The notes beneath the pieces were generated by a model. The model saw only the letters and a list, made by a program, of their open reading frames with translations, did no database searches and was not told the DNA's origin. This document shows, piece by piece, positions 51,086 to 61,200 of a stretch of 64,000 nt of DNA. The position numbers and the translations under genes are program-made. Positions within the stretch are counted from its first letter, which is position 1; each line of letters opens with the position of its first letter. Source of the DNA: Bog-793 sp963803025 (lineage in GTDB: Bacteria; Actinomycetota; Acidimicrobiia; Acidimicrobiales; Bog-793); assembly GCA_963803025.1 (NCBI GenBank), contig CAWDKZ010000013.1:310001-374000 (forward strand), given 5' to 3'.

Positions 51086-52426
51086 TCAGGGCTTGACGCG
51101 GTCCTGCAGCTCGGCGACGACGTTCGTGATCGGCACCCGGGTCTGGTGGGTCGTGTCCCGCTCGCGGATCGTCACCGCGTCGTCGTTCAGGCTGTCGAAA
51201 TCGACGGTGACGCAGAACGGCGTGCCGATCTCGTCCTGTCGTCGGTAGCGGCGCCCGATCGATTGTGTGTCGTCGTACTCGCACATCAGTGCGGCCTGAC
51301 AGCGGTGCAGCACTTCGTGAGCGAGTACGTCGAGCGGCTCTTTTTTCGAAAGCGGGAGCACGGCGGCCTGGAACGGCGCGAGCTGTGGGCGGAGGCGCAA
51401 CACCGTCCGGCGTTCGCCCCCGATCTCGTCCTCGTCGTAGGCCGCGAGGAGAAAAGCCATCATCGCCCGCGTCGCGCCGGCTGACGGCTCGATGACGTGC
51501 GGCACGTAACGCTCGCCGGTCACCTGGTCGAAGTACTCGAGGCGGACACCGGAGAGCGTGCTGTGCGCCTTGAGGTCGAAATCGGTCCGGTTGGCGATCC
51601 CTTCGAGCTCGCCCCAACCCCAGGGGAAGAGGAACTCGATGTCCGTCGTGGCCACGGAGTAGTGCGAGAGGTCCTCCCGGGCGTGCTGACGGAAGCGAAG
51701 GTGATCCTTCGTGATCCCGAGCTTCTCGTACCAGGCGATCCGCTCTTGGCACCAGTAGTCGAACCACTGGTTGGCGTCGGCCGGGGGGACGAAGAACTCC
51801 AGTTCCATCATCTCGAACTCACGGGTGCGGAAGACGAAGTTGCCCGGCGTGATCTCGTTGCGGAATCCCCGGCCGAGCTGCGCGATGCCGAAGGGCGGCT
51901 TGCGGCGCGTCGTCGTCATCACATTCAGGAAGTTGACGAACATCCCCTGCGCCGTCTCGGGACGCAAATAGGCGACGGCGGACTCGTCGTCGACCGGGCC
52001 GACGAAGGTCTTGAACATGAGATTGAACGGCCGGGCTTCGGTGAGGTCCGCCGATCCGCAGTTCGGGCAGACGCCGTTGATCTCATCGGCGCGCCAGCGC
52101 TCGTGGCACGACCGGCAGTCGACGAGGGGGTCGGCGAACGTCTCGAGGTGACCGGACGCCTTCCAGACCTTCGGGTTCGTGATGACCGCGGCTTCGATCG
52201 GCACGACGTCGTCGCGCTCGCGCACGACCGCGCGCCACCAGGCCTCCCTCACGTTGCGGAGCATCAGTGCGCCGAGCGGTCCGTAGTCGTAGGTCGAGCG
52301 GATGCCGCCGTAGATCTCGGCTGAGGGGAAGATGAAGCCGCGCCGCTTCGCGAGGTTGACAATCGTGTCGAACAGCCCCGAGTCTTCCGCCGGGGCGCGT
52401 TCAGCCGCGGGGCTTTCCTCCGACAT
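51086..52426 (-). CDS. glyS: Glycyl-tRNA synthetase (dimeric type)
   Basis: Class II synthetase charging tRNA-Gly. The 446 residues include FIFPSAEIYGGIRSTYDYGP, motif 2 GRGFRNEITPGNFVFRTREF (split at motif ends), a zinc ribbon CRSCHERW...CPNCGSADL (about 110-140), motif 3 PHVIEPSAGATRAMMAFL and a C-terminal anticodon-binding domain. ATG 52426 follows a TATCCT -10 box by 6 nt, suggesting leaderless mRNA. Confidence 0.97.
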   Translation of the reverse strand: MSEESPAAERAPAEDSGLFDTIVNLAKRRGFIFPSAEIYGGIRSTYDYGPLGALMLRNVREAWWRAVVRERDDVVPIEAAVITNPKVWKASGHLETFADPLVDCRSCHERWRADEINGVCPNCGSADLTEARPFNLMFKTFVGPVDDESAVAYLRPETAQGMFVNFLNVMTTTRRKPPFGIAQLGRGFRNEITPGNFVFRTREFEMMELEFFVPPADANQWFDYWCQERIAWYEKLGITKDHLRFRQHAREDLSHYSVATTDIEFLFPWGWGELEGIANRTDFDLKAHSTLSGVRLEYFDQVTGERYVPHVIEPSAGATRAMMAFLLAAYDEDEIGGERRTVLRLRPQLAPFQAAVLPLSKKEPLDVLAHEVLHRCQAALMCEYDDTQSIGRRYRRQDEIGTPFCVTVDFDSLNDDAVTIRERDTTHQTRVPITNVVAELQDRVKP

Positions 52427-52432
52427 AACCCG

Positions 52433-52438
52433 AGGATA
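52433..52438 (-). promoter_or_regulatory. -10 box TATCCT of glyS; leaderless start
   Basis: Minus-strand TATCCT, 6 nt, then ATG 52426. It shares the decamer GGTATCCTCG with greA. Confidence 0.5.
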
Positions 52439-52503
52439 CCCGAGTCGTCCGTGCCGCATCCCCGTTGTGCCGCGCGACGGCGACCAGGGTCCCACGGATC
52501 GGA

Positions 52504-53235
52504 CTATGCCGGCGTCGTCTCCTCGGCGAGATGGTGGCGCGTCGTGCGAAGGCGCCGATCGAGGTGGTGTTCGACGGCTGAAGTCGCGATGCGCTCCAAC
52601 GCGTCGACCGTCGGCCCTTCCGGCTCGGTGAGCGCCCGGGCGAGACCGCCGGAGCAGATGCGCTGGGCGAGCGCAACGACCTCGGCTGACACCGCCTGAC
52701 CCCGTCGGCAGGAGTGGCAGAGGAAGCCGCCCTCCCCGGCGTCGAAGGCGACGAGCGGTCCGGCCCGACCGCAATGGGCACAGCGGTCGGTGACCGGCCC
52801 GACGCCCTCAACGGTGAGGAGCCTCAGACAGAACGCCGCCAGCGTGACGGGCGACGCGCTGACTTCGATGCTGCGCAGCGCGCCGACGAGCAGGGTGTAG
52901 AGCGCGGGAGAGCCCTGGTGGTCGACGGTGACCTGGTCGACGATCTCGAGCATCGTCATCGCCGGTCCGAGGCGAGCGAGATCGGAACGGATCCCGCGGA
53001 AGACATCGATCACCTCAACCTGGGTCACGATGTCGAGCTCTCGCCCCCGCCAGCACAGCACGTCGACGTGGGTGAGCGGTTCGAGACGCGCCCCGATGCG
53101 GCTCTTCACTTTGCGGACGCCCTTCGCCACCGCCCGCACCTTGCCGTGTTCGGGCGTGAGGATCGTGACGATCCGGTCCGCTTCTCCGAGGCGGATCGTC
53201 CGCAGGACGACGCCGGTGTCCCGGTAGTTGGCCAC
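52504..53235 (-). CDS. recO: DNA repair protein RecO
   Basis: Recombination mediator that loads RecA with RecR. The 243 residues have the N-terminal OB fold (DTGVVLRTIRLGEADRIVTIL, ending in TPEHGKVRAVAKGVRK), a helical domain, and a C4 zinc site (CAHCGRAG...FLCHSCRRG, about 152-177). The start is GTG 53235. It lies between uppS and glyS on the same strand. Confidence 0.95.
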   Translation of the reverse strand: MANYRDTGVVLRTIRLGEADRIVTILTPEHGKVRAVAKGVRKVKSRIGARLEPLTHVDVLCWRGRELDIVTQVEVIDVFRGIRSDLARLGPAMTMLEIVDQVTVDHQGSPALYTLLVGALRSIEVSASPVTLAAFCLRLLTVEGVGPVTDRCAHCGRAGPLVAFDAGEGGFLCHSCRRGQAVSAEVVALAQRICSGGLARALTEPEGPTVDALERIATSAVEHHLDRRLRTTRHHLAEETTPA

Positions 53236-53382
53236 GGGTCCTAAGTCCCGAGGACGCGGCGACCGGACAAAGTCAGGGTGGCACTGCCGGGCCGCGGGAC
53301 CGGATCCGGTGCTTGCAGGGCACCGCCCCGCCTCAGCGGAGACACCCGGCGCCCGCCGGCTCGGTTGGCGGTTCTCGTGGGC

Positions 53383-54114
53383 TCACCGGTCGATCCCCCC
53401 GTAACGACGCTCCCGGCGCTGGTACTCGCGCACCGCCGCGAAGAGGTCCTCGCGGCGGAAATCCGGCCAGAGGACATCGGTGAAGACGAGCTCCGAGTAG
53501 GCGAGCTCCCAGAGCAGGAAGTTGGAGATGCGGTACTCGCCCGAGGTGCGGACGATGAGGTCCGGATCGGGCATGTCGGGGAAGTAGAGATGTGTGCGGA
53601 AGCAGCGCTCGTCGATCTTGCTCGCCGGGACATTGTCCGCGACGAGCGCGCGAACGGCGTCGATGATCTCGGCGCGTCCGCCGTAGTTGAAACAGATCGT
53701 GAAGGTCAGCCGCGTGTTGTTGGCGGTGAGTTCCTCCGCGTCGCCCATGTCGCGCAGCAGGCGGCGCGGAACGCGCCAGTCCCGCCGGCCCGCGAAGCGA
53801 ACCCGCACGCCCTTGGCGTTGAGCTCGTCCCGGTTGCGCAGGAGGATCCCCTCGGGGAAGTTCATGAGGAACCGCACTTCGTCGGGGGGGCGGCGCCAGT
53901 TCTCCGTCGAGAAGGCGTAGACGGTGAACCACTCGAGCCCGAGCTCGAGAGCGCCGTCGACGGCGTCGACGAGGGCCTCTTCGCTCGCGGCGTGACCCTC
54001 TGTGCGCGCCAGCCCGCGCTGGGTCGCCCAGCGTCCGTTGCCATCCATCACGACCGCGATGTGACGCGGGACGTGATCTGGGTCGACGCCTTTGACGAAC
54101 GGGGCCCGTGGCAC
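53383..54114 (-). CDS. uppS: Isoprenyl transferase (undecaprenyl diphosphate synthase family)
   Basis: A cis-prenyltransferase of 243 residues that makes long-chain polyprenyl diphosphate, the lipid carrier for cell wall precursors. Motifs are HIAVVMDGNGRWA (catalytic Asp), FTVYAFSTENWRRP, and DLIVRTSGEYRISNFLLWEL with YSELVFTDVLWPDF. GTG 54114 follows a TAGCTT box by 7 nt (leaderless). It precedes recO by 147 bp. Confidence 0.95.
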   Translation of the reverse strand: MPRAPFVKGVDPDHVPRHIAVVMDGNGRWATQRGLARTEGHAASEEALVDAVDGALELGLEWFTVYAFSTENWRRPPDEVRFLMNFPEGILLRNRDELNAKGVRVRFAGRRDWRVPRRLLRDMGDAEELTANNTRLTFTICFNYGGRAEIIDAVRALVADNVPASKIDERCFRTHLYFPDMPDPDLIVRTSGEYRISNFLLWELAYSELVFTDVLWPDFRREDLFAAVREYQRRERRYGGIDR

Positions 54115-54121
54115 TACGGCG

Positions 54122-54127
54122 AAGCTA
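54122..54127 (-). promoter_or_regulatory. -10 box TAGCTT of uppS; leaderless start
   Basis: Minus-strand TAGCTT, 7 nt, GTG 54114; no ribosome binding site. Confidence 0.4.
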
Positions 54128-54306
54128 GTCCTGTCTGGGGCCGCGCCAACGTCGCCACCTGAGCGCCGGCGGGAGTCATCAGCCCCGTCTTGGCGTCGTC
54201 GAGCTCCGTCGTGGCGTCCTATGTCGGCCGGGCACCGCCTCGAGCCGGGTCGGCGCGATCGGCGCGGACGGACCCGTGGGCCGACCGCACGAGCGTCGAA
54301 TTCGTC

Positions 54307-55026
54307 ATGGCGCCTGCCAACGGGACCGAGCCCGCCGCTCGGGACGTGCCGGCCGAGGAGACCGGCGCGCCGGGCGGCCTCGGCGACGAGCTCGCCCGTG
54401 CTGCGGACCAGCTCGAGAAGCCGGAGGCGCTCGATGTCTGCCGCTGGGCGGTCGGAAGGTTCGGCAAGGACATCGTCGTCGCTTCGTCGTTTCAGGACTG
54501 TGTGCTCATCGATCTCGCGGTGCGGGCCGATCCGGACATCGACGTGGTCTTCCTCGACACCGGCTTTCACTTCCCCGAGACGATCTCGTACATGCGACAG
54601 ATCGAACGCCGCTACGACCTGAACCTCACCGTCGTCGAACCGGGCCTCCCGCTCACCGAGCACCCCTGTGGAATGCCCCGCTGTTGTGAGGTGCGCAGGG
54701 TCGCCCCGCTCGCGCGCGTGCTCGTTGGCAGGGCGGCGTGGGTCAGCGGGCTCAAGCGTGTCGACACGCCCGAGCGAGTCGGCGCCCCCGTCATCGGGTG
54801 GGAGCCGTCGAAACGCCTCGTGAAGGTCAATCCCCTCGGGGCGTGGACCGACGACGACATCGACCGCTACGTCGAGGACCATCGCCTCCCGCGCCATCCG
54901 CTCTGTGCGGCCGGCTTCGTGTCGATCGGTTGTACCCCGACGACGCGGCCGATCGTCCCGGGAGAGGATCCCCGGGCGGGACGTTGGCCGGACAGCGAAA
55001 AGACGGAGTGCGGGCTGCACCTCTGA
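54307..55026 (+). CDS. cysH: Phosphoadenylyl/adenylyl-sulfate reductase with an atypical cysteine set
   Basis: Reduces APS or PAPS to sulfite. The 239 residues show the PP-loop-like VVASSFQDCVLIDLA, FLDTGFHFPETI, WVSGLKRVDTPERV, KVNPLGAWTDDDIDRYV and the catalytic C terminus KTECGLHL. The APS-type CysCys pair is present (PRCCEVRR), but the second pair, normally CxxC in SIGCAPCTR, reads SIGCTPTTR. Three of the four cluster cysteines thus remain, with TTR resembling PAPS reductases. Whether it holds a [4Fe-4S] cluster is open. ATG 54307 has no clear ribosome binding site; TTG 54190 is possible. Confidence 0.9.
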   Translation: MAPANGTEPAARDVPAEETGAPGGLGDELARAADQLEKPEALDVCRWAVGRFGKDIVVASSFQDCVLIDLAVRADPDIDVVFLDTGFHFPETISYMRQIERRYDLNLTVVEPGLPLTEHPCGMPRCCEVRRVAPLARVLVGRAAWVSGLKRVDTPERVGAPVIGWEPSKRLVKVNPLGAWTDDDIDRYVEDHRLPRHPLCAAGFVSIGCTPTTRPIVPGEDPRAGRWPDSEKTECGLHL

Positions 55027-55045
55027 CCACCCGGGAGGTCATCCG

Positions 55046-55114
55046 GTGGTCAAACAGATTCCGCCGACACTGCCGCACACACTGAAGCCGTTCTTGCGCA
55101 GCCACGCGGCGTAG
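55046..55114 (+). CDS. 22-residue small ORF with ideal ribosome binding site
   Basis: GTG 55046 is preceded by GGGAGG (55033-55038) with a 7-nt spacer, the best Shine-Dalgarno sequence in this part of the window. The cationic, Pro-rich peptide begins VVKQIPPTLPHTLKPF and ends at TAG 55114. It lies 19 bp after cysH and 24 bp before the helicase-nuclease gene. It could be a real micropeptide, a leader peptide or chance; no family is recognised. Confidence 0.4.
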   Translation: MVKQIPPTLPHTLKPFLRSHAA

Positions 55115-55125
55115 CAACCGGGCCG

Positions 55126-55131
55126 TATGCT
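55126..55131 (+). promoter_or_regulatory. -10 box TATGCT of the AddB-type gene; leaderless start
   Basis: TATGCT, 7 nt, then GTG 55139. No ribosome binding site is seen for this GTG. Confidence 0.4.
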
Positions 55132-55138
55132 CGCCGGG

Positions 55139-58100
55139 GTGCCGGGACGCATTCGCTTCGTCCGCTACGGGATACCCGCCTTCGAGGCGCTTGCTGCTGC
55201 CGTCGACGAATTCCGGGGTGGGGACGTGACGGCGCCGGTGACCGTCGTCGCCCCCTCGGCGCGGTCGGCGCGCTCGTTGCGACATCGGCTGGCGACCCGA
55301 CCGCGTCCGGACGGCGGACGCGGGATCGTCAACCTCCGTTTCTCCGTGCCGGCCGACCTCGCGGAGGAATTCGGTGGTCCGGCCTGCCGGCGCGGCGGAC
55401 GCCGTCCGCTCACTCGCGCCGCGCTCGGGGCCGCCGCCCGTGCGGCGCTGCGCGACCGTCCGGCGTTCCTCGGCGCCGTCGCCGAGCACCCCTCGACGGA
55501 GCAGGAGCTTGTCGACATCTACAAGGAGGTCCGTCAGCTCGGCGACGAGGGGCTCGCGCAGCTTGCCGCGGTGAGCCGGCACGGTGGTGATCTTGCCGTG
55601 TTGTGTGCGTTCATGCGCGAGCGTCTCGTCGCGGGCTGGTTCGACGACGTCGACCTCGTCGACGCCGCGGTCGGCGAGATCGGCCGCGGTCAGCAGGAAA
55701 CGAGTTGGGGGCGTCTCGTCGTTCACCTGCCCGAACGGGTGCGCCCTGCCGACCGGCGACTGCTCGCGGCGGTCGGCGAGGCGAGCGACCTCGTCGTCCA
55801 TCTCGGCCTCGTCGCAGACGGCGCGGCCGATGCACCAGTTCGCCGCCTGGGGGACGCGCTCGTTGGCGCGGGCTTTGTCGTCGAGGGCGGCGTGCCGGTC
55901 GACACCGCGGAGCCCGACCCGGACGGTCCGATCCTGGTGGACGAGAGTCTCGTGGCCCCCGACGCCGAGTCCGAGACGCGCGCCGCCGTCCGCGTCGTGC
56001 TCGAGCACCTCGCCAGGGGGGCGCGCCCGAGGGTGTGGCGCTGCTGTTCGCGGCGGCCGACCCGTATCGGCGGCTGCTCGCGGGGACGCTCAGCGAGGCC
56101 GGGATCGCCTGGAACGGTCCTTCACCCGAACGGGTCGCCGAGTCGTCGGCTGCGCAGGTGCTGAACGGCCTCTACGAACTCGCGGCATCGGGACTCGAGC
56201 GTGCCGCCGTCATGGCCTGGCTTCGCAAGGCGCCGATGCGCCTGGCGGACGGGACTCCGACCCCGGTCGGAGACTGGGAACGGGTCTCGCGCTTGTCGGG
56301 CATCGTCGGCGGCGATGCCCCCGAGTGGCGGCGTCACCTCGACGCGCTCGCCGAGGAGAGTCGGCGCCAGCTGGTCGATGAGAGCGGTTTCGGCGATGAG
56401 GAGCGCCCGGAGAGCTCGAGGATCCGCGCCGAGCGCTTGGCGCGGCTGCGTGAGGCGTCGGTCACGCTGGGGGAGTTCGTCGACGAGCTCGACGAGGTGT
56501 GCCGTGCTGCCGCGGCACCGCAGAGCTGGTCCGGCCTCGCCGAGTGGTCGCGGGCCGCGCTGGCGCGCTATATCGGAGTTGCGGATGGGCGCCCGTCGGG
56601 TGACGAACCTGACGACGACGTCGAATCGGTCGTCGCCGACCTGCTCGGTGAGCTCGGGGTGCTCGACGAAGTCGACCACCGCCCTGATCTTGCCCGCTTC
56701 TCCAGGGCATTCGCCGGCGCGCTCGACCGTGCGGCGCCGCCGACGGGCCGGCTGTCGTCGGGGATCATGGTCGGCCCGCTTGACGCGGCGGCGGGCGTCG
56801 AGCTCGACCTCGCGGTCGTGCTCGGGTGCGTCGAGGGCGAGTTGCCACGCCGCGTGCGCGCCAGTGCGGTCCTGTCCGCCGAGGAACGCGAGAAGGTCGG
56901 ACTCGACGCCGCGACCCCGCTCGGCGCGGTCGAGCGCGATCGTCGCCGCCTGCTCGTCGCGGTCGCCGGGGCGAGAAGGACGGTGCTGACCCGCCGGGAC
57001 CGCGACTCCCGGGACGGTCGGGCCCGGATTCGCTCCCGTTTCGTCGCTCGGGACCTCGCCCCGCGGCGCGTCGCGAGCTCGGTCGGGACCCTCGAATCGG
57101 TCGCGGCGGGATCGATCCCGGCGATCGGCGAGAGGGAGCTCGTGAGCGCGACTTTGCTGGCGCATTTCCCGTCCGACCGGGACGCTTCCTCCTCCTCCTT
57201 CCTCGTCGCCGCGTCGCCGCGCCTCCGAGCTGGCAGCCGGGTCGTCGCCGCTCGGGGCGCGCGTTCGTTTGGCCGGTTCGCGGGCCGGGTGGCGGCGGCG
57301 GCCGGCGGCGACGGCCTCGACGGCGGCGTCCTTTCGCCGACAACTCTCGAGGAGTTCGCGGTCTGTCCGTTCCGGTACTTCCTCGGCCACGAGCTCCGCT
57401 GCGAGGTGATCGACCCGCCCGAACGTCGGGCCGAGATCGACCCGCGCGACCGTGGCCAGATCGCCCACGAGGTGCTCGAGCGGTACATGCGCGAGGTCAT
57501 CGAACAACGGGAAGTCCTGGATGTGGACCCGGCCGGCGACGCGGCGCGACTCGCGCGCCTCGCGACGGACGTCTGCGGTCGATTCGAACGGCTCGGACGG
57601 ACGGGCAAGCGCGTCCTGTGGGCGAGGACCCGGCGCGAGCTCCTCGAGAGGCTCGAGGCCGAACGGGCGGGTGATGTCGAGACGAGACGGCAGCGCGGTG
57701 CGACGCCGATCGCGGTCGAGTTCCTGTTCGGCACGGCCTCGGTGCCGGCGGTCGACTTCGCCGTCGGGGACAACTCGCTCAGTTTCCGGGGCAAGATCGA
57801 TCGCGTCGACCGACGGCGCGACGGAGCGCTCGACGTCATCGACTACAAGACGGGCAGGGCGTCGTCGTACCGGGGGATCGCCGACGACCCGGTCGACGGC
57901 GGCCGCCACCTGCAGCTCCCGATCTACGCCGTGGCGGCACGCGACACGCTCGGCTCCGGCGACGCCGCCGTCCGGGTGCGGGCGAGCTACCGGTTCATCG
58001 ACGAGCCGGGCGACGAGGTCGCGGTCGAACTTGACGACGAGACGTTCGTCAGGACGAGCGAGGTGCTGTCGGTGCTCGCGACAACGGTCGACTCCGGTTG

Positions 58101-58271
58101 CTTTCCCTGTCGGCCGGGGCGCGCCGCCAGGAGACCTTCGAACACTGCAGCTGGTGTGACTTCGATGCGGTCTGTCCGGTCGAGCGGGAGGTGCTCTGGC
58201 GGGTGGCGCGCGCAGCGCCGGTGCTCGCTGGGTACGTCGGTCTCGTCGAGCCGGAGCCGACCGATGGGTGA
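55139..58271 (+). pseudogene. addB: AddB-type helicase-like nuclease subunit, two frameshifts as read
   Basis: The protein starts VPGRIRFVRYGIPAF (GTG 55139; ATG 55127 possible). It breaks in a G6 run (56016-56021), continues APEGVALLFAAADPYRRLLA, and breaks again near 58110 to end in QETFEHCSWCDFDAVCPVER at 58271. One base added at each place restores about 1045 residues. The N-terminal helicase-like part lacks a Walker A. The C-terminal RecB-type nuclease has KIDRVDRR...DVIDYKTG, and CPFRYFL plus CSWCDFDAVC supply the four cysteines of an AddB-type Fe-S staple. It overlaps the addA-type gene by 8 bp. Confidence 0.78.
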
Positions 58272-61200
58272 GCCCCGTGCCGTGGCCGACGATCCGGCGC
58301 GTCGCGTGATCCGCGAGGATCTCGACGAGACGCTCTTTGTCGAGGCAGGTGCCGGCACCGGCAAGACGAGCGAGCTCGTCCGCAGGGTGGTCGCGCTCGC
58401 GGCGAGCGGGCGCGCGTCGCTCGGCGAGATCGCCGCGATTACCTTCACCGAGGCAGCCGCGGCGGACCTGCGGGAGAGGATCCACGACGAGCTCGTCGAG
58501 CGGTCGGCGACCCCCGGGGGCGATTGGGCGAGAGTGGCGCTCCACGAGCTCGACAACGCGTCGATGACGACGATTCACGGGTTCGCCGGGCGAATCCTTC
58601 TCGAGCACCCCCTCGCGGCGGGGCTTCCGCTCCGTATCCGGGTCCTCGACGAGATCCAGTGCGATGCTGACTTCGAACGGCGCTTCGGGACGTTCCTCGA
58701 CGCACTGCTCGACGACGTCGAGAGCGAGGCGCTCGTCTCGGCTTCCTTGGCGATCGGCGTCACGCTCGGCCAGCTGCGACAGCTGGCGGTCGAGATCGAC
58801 CAGGCGTGGGACCGCCACCGCGAGCCGGGTCCGGGCCCGGCGCTCTCGGTCGATCGCCTCGTCGCCGAGATCGACACCGTCACGGGCGCCCTCCGAGACG
58901 AGATGCGGGTCGTGTGCGGGCGACGCGCCGCCTGCCGGAACGACGCCGACGCGCTCGCCGCGTTGCTCGGCACGATCGAGGAGGACCTTGAACGCGGCAC
59001 GGGACTCGTCGACTGGGCCGACCGCCTCGAATGGCTCTGCTCGATCGGCCCGTGGAGACCGGGCAGCAAAGGCCGCAAGGAGGACTGGAGCGGGCCGAAG
59101 GTCGCCGAGGTGCGGGGCGAGGTCGTCGCCCTCGACGGAGCTTGGAGGATGCACGCGGCCCGGTTGCGAGAGTCGGTGCTCGATGCGCTCGTCTGGCGAC
59201 TCGGGGCCGAAGCGGCGTCGGCCGCCGAGGGACGCCGGCGCTCCGGCGAGCTGTACTTCCACGACCTCCTCGTGTTCGCGCGCGACCTGCTCGCCGCCGA
59301 TCCGAACGTCAGGCGCGCCGTGAGCGCGCGCTACAGCCACATCCTCGTCGACGAGTTCCAGGACACCGACCCGATACAGCTCGAGATCGTCCGGCTCCTC
59401 GGACAGGACCCGACGGGAGCGCCGGTTCCGGGAAAGCTCTTCTTCGTCGGCGATCCGCACCAGGCGATCTACCGGTTCCGCGGCGCCGAGCCCGAGCTCT
59501 ACGAGGCCGCGATGCGCGAACTCGTCCCGGCCGGTCCCCTCCGGCTGACCACGAACTTCCGTTCGGTCCCCGGCGTCATCGAGTGGGTGAACGGGGTCTT
59601 CTCACCCCTGTTCGCGTCGACCGACGACCCGGGCCGGGCGGGCGCGTCCGCGCCGGGCTACGCGCCGCTCCAAGCGGATCGGACGCGGGCCGAACCGGTG
59701 CCGGTCTCCGTCCTCGGCGCGGAGGCGGGCGCGAAGCTTTCCGCCCACGAACGCCGCGCCCGCGAGTCCAGCGACATCGCCGCGGTCGTCGCCGCGGCGG
59801 TGCGTGACGGATGGCCCGTCGAGAACGGGAGCGGGACACGTCCCGTCCGGCACGGCGACATCGCGGTCCTCGTCACCCGTCGCACGGGCCTGGTCGAGCT
59901 CGAGGCGGCGCTCGACGCCGCGGACATCCCCTACCGGGTCGACTCGACCGCGCTCGTCTACTCCTCGCCCGAGGTGCGGGATCTGCTCGCCTGTCTGCGC
60001 GCGGTCGACTCACCGGGCGACGAGGCCGCGCTGATCGCCGCGTTGCGGACGCCGATGCTCGCCTGCGGTGACGACGACCTGCTGCGCTATCGCCGGCAAG
60101 GCGGCGCCTGGAGTCTCGACGCGCGCGACGATCTCGACCCCGCCGATCCCGTGGTCGCAGCCCGCGGCCGCCTGGCGGCGATCGCCGAGCGGCGCCACCG
60201 TCTCGGACCGGTCGGCACCCTGGAGGCCGTCGTGCGCGACCTCGAGGTGTTCGAGCTTGCCTCGCTGACGCGACACGGGCGGGAGACCGTTCGCCGGCTC
60301 GGCTTCGTCGTCACCCAGGCACGAGCGTTCGTCGAGGCGGGGGGCACGTCGATCGCCGAGATGCTCGAGTGGATGGGCCGCCAGGCCGCCGGCCGGGTGC
60401 GAGCCCACGAAACGACGATGGGCGAGTCCGACGACGCCGTGCGGATTCTCACGATCCACGCCGCCAAGGGCCTCGAGTTCCCGGTCGTGATCGTCGCCGA
60501 GCTCGGCGGCAACCCGCAGAGCCCGACCGCCCGCACGGCGGTGCTCTTCGACCCGGCCGGCAAGGCCCAGGTTCGCCTGCGCCGCGACCTCGCGACACCC
60601 GGTTTCGCCGCGCTCGCCGACGCCGAGCTCCGCCAGGCCGCGGCGGAGGATCTGCGTCTGTGCTACGTGGCGATGACGCGGGCACGGGACCACCTCGTCG
60701 TCTCCCTCCACCGCTCGGCCGTCCCCGCGGGGGGTCGACCGTCGCTCGCCGAACTCGTCGCGTCGCGACTCGAGGACCTCGTGGGGCTCTGGCAGGACGG
60801 CTCGGTCTCCGCTGCGACGGGAAAGCGGAGGACCGGTCCCGCGCGCCCCCGCCAACTGGCCGGGTCCGGGGGGCCGGCCGCGACCCCGGAGGCGTTCACC
60901 CGCTGGCACGCCGAGCGCGCCGAGATCGCGGCACGGGCGGCGCGGCCGACGAGTATCGCCGCGACCGAGCTCGTCGAGCTCGCCGGCGGGGTCTTCGTTT
61001 CCGGTCCGGCCAGCCGGGCGACGAGCGAGGACGAGCCCGCGGACCACGCCCGGTGGGGGTCGCGTCGGGCGGCGACGGCGATCGGTCGGGCGGTGCACGG
61101 CGTGCTGCAGCGCGCCGATCTCGCTTGGGGAAGCGGGATCGACGAGCTCGCGGCCGACGAGGCGTTACGGGAGGGATGCGCCGAGCGCGCCCGCGAGGTC

